A stretch of DNA of 64,000 nucleotides from Saururus chinensis (lineage: Eukaryota > Streptophyta > Magnoliopsida > Piperales > Saururaceae). This document shows, piece after piece, positions 62,815 through 64,000 of the stretch (its first letter is position 1; every line of letters starts with the position of its first letter). The DNA lies in contig CP141150.1 of the NCBI GenBank assembly GCA_035235625.1, forward strand, positions 31,450,756 to 31,514,755, read 5' to 3'. The translations under genes were made by a program, and so were the position numbers. The notes under the pieces are model-generated. The model was given only the letters and a program-made list of their open reading frames with translations. It searched no databases and was not told the origin of the DNA.

Positions 62815-63690
62815 AATTTGCCCCGACAATGTTTCTGGATATGCTCTCACGGTGGTCACCCCCTGACAGATTACATGGATCCATACGGTGGGAGCCCACC
62901 GAGATAGCAGATAGGTTTCCACTTGCACCACGGCAATGTTTCTGGAAATGCTCACTCGGTGGGTGCCCCCCGACCAATTACATGGATCCATACGGTGGGA
63001 GCCCACCAAGATAGCAGATAGGGTTCCGCTTGCGCCACGACAATGTTTCTGGAAATGCTCACTCGGTGGGTGCCCCCCGACAGATTACATGTAATCATAC
63101 GGTTGGCAGCCACCGAAAGACGAAGGTTTTTATTAGATTCTCGGTAATGTTTCTGGAACTGATTTCACGGTGGGCGCCCCCCGACAGTTTACATAAACTC
63201 ATACAGTGGTCAGCCACCGAGAGTGAAGAAGGTTTTTATTGCAGTCTCGCATATGTTTCTGGAACTAGTCTTACAGTGGGCACCCCCCGACAGTTGTCAT
63301 GGAATCATACGGTTGTTGGCCACCGAGAGAGAAGAAGGTTTGTATATGCAGACTCGGTTGTTTCTGGAACTGGTCTCACGGTGGGCACCCCCCGATAGTT
63401 GACATAGAATCATACGGTTGGTGGCCACCGAGAGAGAAGAAGGTTTTTATTGCAATCTCGCATATGTTTCTGGAACTGGTCTCACGGTGGGCGCCCCCCG
63501 ACAGTTTACATGGAATCATACGGTAGACGTCCACCGAGACAAAAGAAGGTATTTATTGGACTCTCGGCAATGTTTCTAGAACTTCTCTCACGGTGGGTGC
63601 CCCCCGACAGTTTACATGGAATCCAATGGTGGCCGGCCACCGAGAGAGCCTGAGCAGTAACTCTGGAACTGTTGTCACAGTGGCAACCAT
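62815..63690. repeat. Minisatellite, about nine units of ~106 bp
   Basis: The anchor TTTCTGGA recurs at 62832, 62939, 63046, 63150, 63256, 63361, 63467, 63573 (as TTTCTAGA) and about 63659, spacings 107, 107, 104, 106, 105, 106, 106 and 86. Each unit holds CACGGTGGGCGCCCCCCGAC, then ACATGGAATCATACGGT and GGCCACCGAGA. GGTGG and CCACC make each unit partly palindromic. The first three units form a distinct subtype (GATCCATACGGTGGGAGCCC). Confidence 0.93.
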
Positions 63691-63759
63691 TTCTCCAAAA
63701 TTTGAGTCATTTCAACATGTAAGCCCATTACTTAAATTAAGAGAATCTAAGTAAAATAC

Positions 63760-63780
63760 GCCCCCCCCCCCCCCCCCCTC
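63760..63780. repeat. Poly-C run
   Basis: About 18 consecutive C just after the minisatellite. Similar runs lie at about 12717 and 50386. Confidence 0.9.
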
Positions 63781-64000
63781 CCTGTTATGTGCTTTTTTTA
63801 ACTTCAAAATATTGCTTGCCCAATCATGTCAAAAAGCTTATCAACCAAGCATCCCAAAGAATCAGCCACCATGCACTGTCCTAATACGGATTGCTCAACG
63901 TTTACAAGATAAGATTAACAACTTCCACAACGGTTGATTCAAATCTCTCATATGCACTTGCAGTGCTTTGCATATCTGCACAATTTGGTAAATCCCTGCA

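Noticed and set aside
62815-63690. Possible CRISPR array
   Set aside because: Units are contiguous 106-bp repeats without unique spacers, in plant nuclear DNA.

Overview
This is plant nuclear DNA, almost certainly from an angiosperm. The evidence is a seven-exon cysteine-rich receptor-like kinase (CRK) gene with GT/AG introns, embedded in a dense mosaic of nested plant transposable elements (copia, Ty3/gypsy, LINE, CACTA, hAT-like, MULE-like, PIF/Harbinger-like). Long Ty3/gypsy LTRs and GC-rich LTR interiors would suit a monocot, but I cannot fix the species. No bacterial-type operon, CRISPR array, rRNA or tRNA gene was recognised.

The only convincing host gene is the CRK gene on the minus strand (19683 down to 13372). 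Its seven exons give a consistent model of about 679 codons, provided one base missing from exon 1 is allowed for. A second copy of its last exon lies at 51052-51403, and a stray piece of its first DUF26 exon at 27945-28252, so the window holds debris of a small CRK cluster.

Layout. 473-14335: left copy of a large duplicated block, running from a LINE endonuclease piece through a copia fossil (with an hAT-like and a CACTA-like element nested in its LTR) and a LINE RT piece to the CRK 3' end. 14335-19683: rest of CRK. 20153-22637: second CACTA-like element with a long (AT)n tract. 23059-24747: PIF/Harbinger-like element with another repeat nested in it. 25328-27457: long-TIR MULE-like element. 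27945-28252: CRK exon fragment. 28253-30250: T-rich DNA with tandem repeats and one unidentified open frame (29825-30191). 30960-34500: inverted CACTA fragment and a gypsy fossil. 34531-35324: hAT-like MITE with a perfect 8-bp target duplication. 36186-43439: minus-strand copia fossil split by a 3.5-kb LTR (38935-42442, perfect 5-bp target duplication). 44397-52040: right copy of the duplicated block, with about 5.5 kb missing. 52044-61064: a long gypsy-type LTR inserted into an older copy of itself. 61065-62145: duplicate of the MULE-like right half. 62815-63690: about nine units of a 106-bp minisatellite.

The main story is structural: nested insertion followed by a segmental duplication whose two copies share element junctions and target-site duplications, so the order of events can be read. 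I found no clearly new molecular system. The least explained items are the unidentified open frame near 30 kb, the 106-bp minisatellite and the motif-rich ends of the CACTA-like elements.
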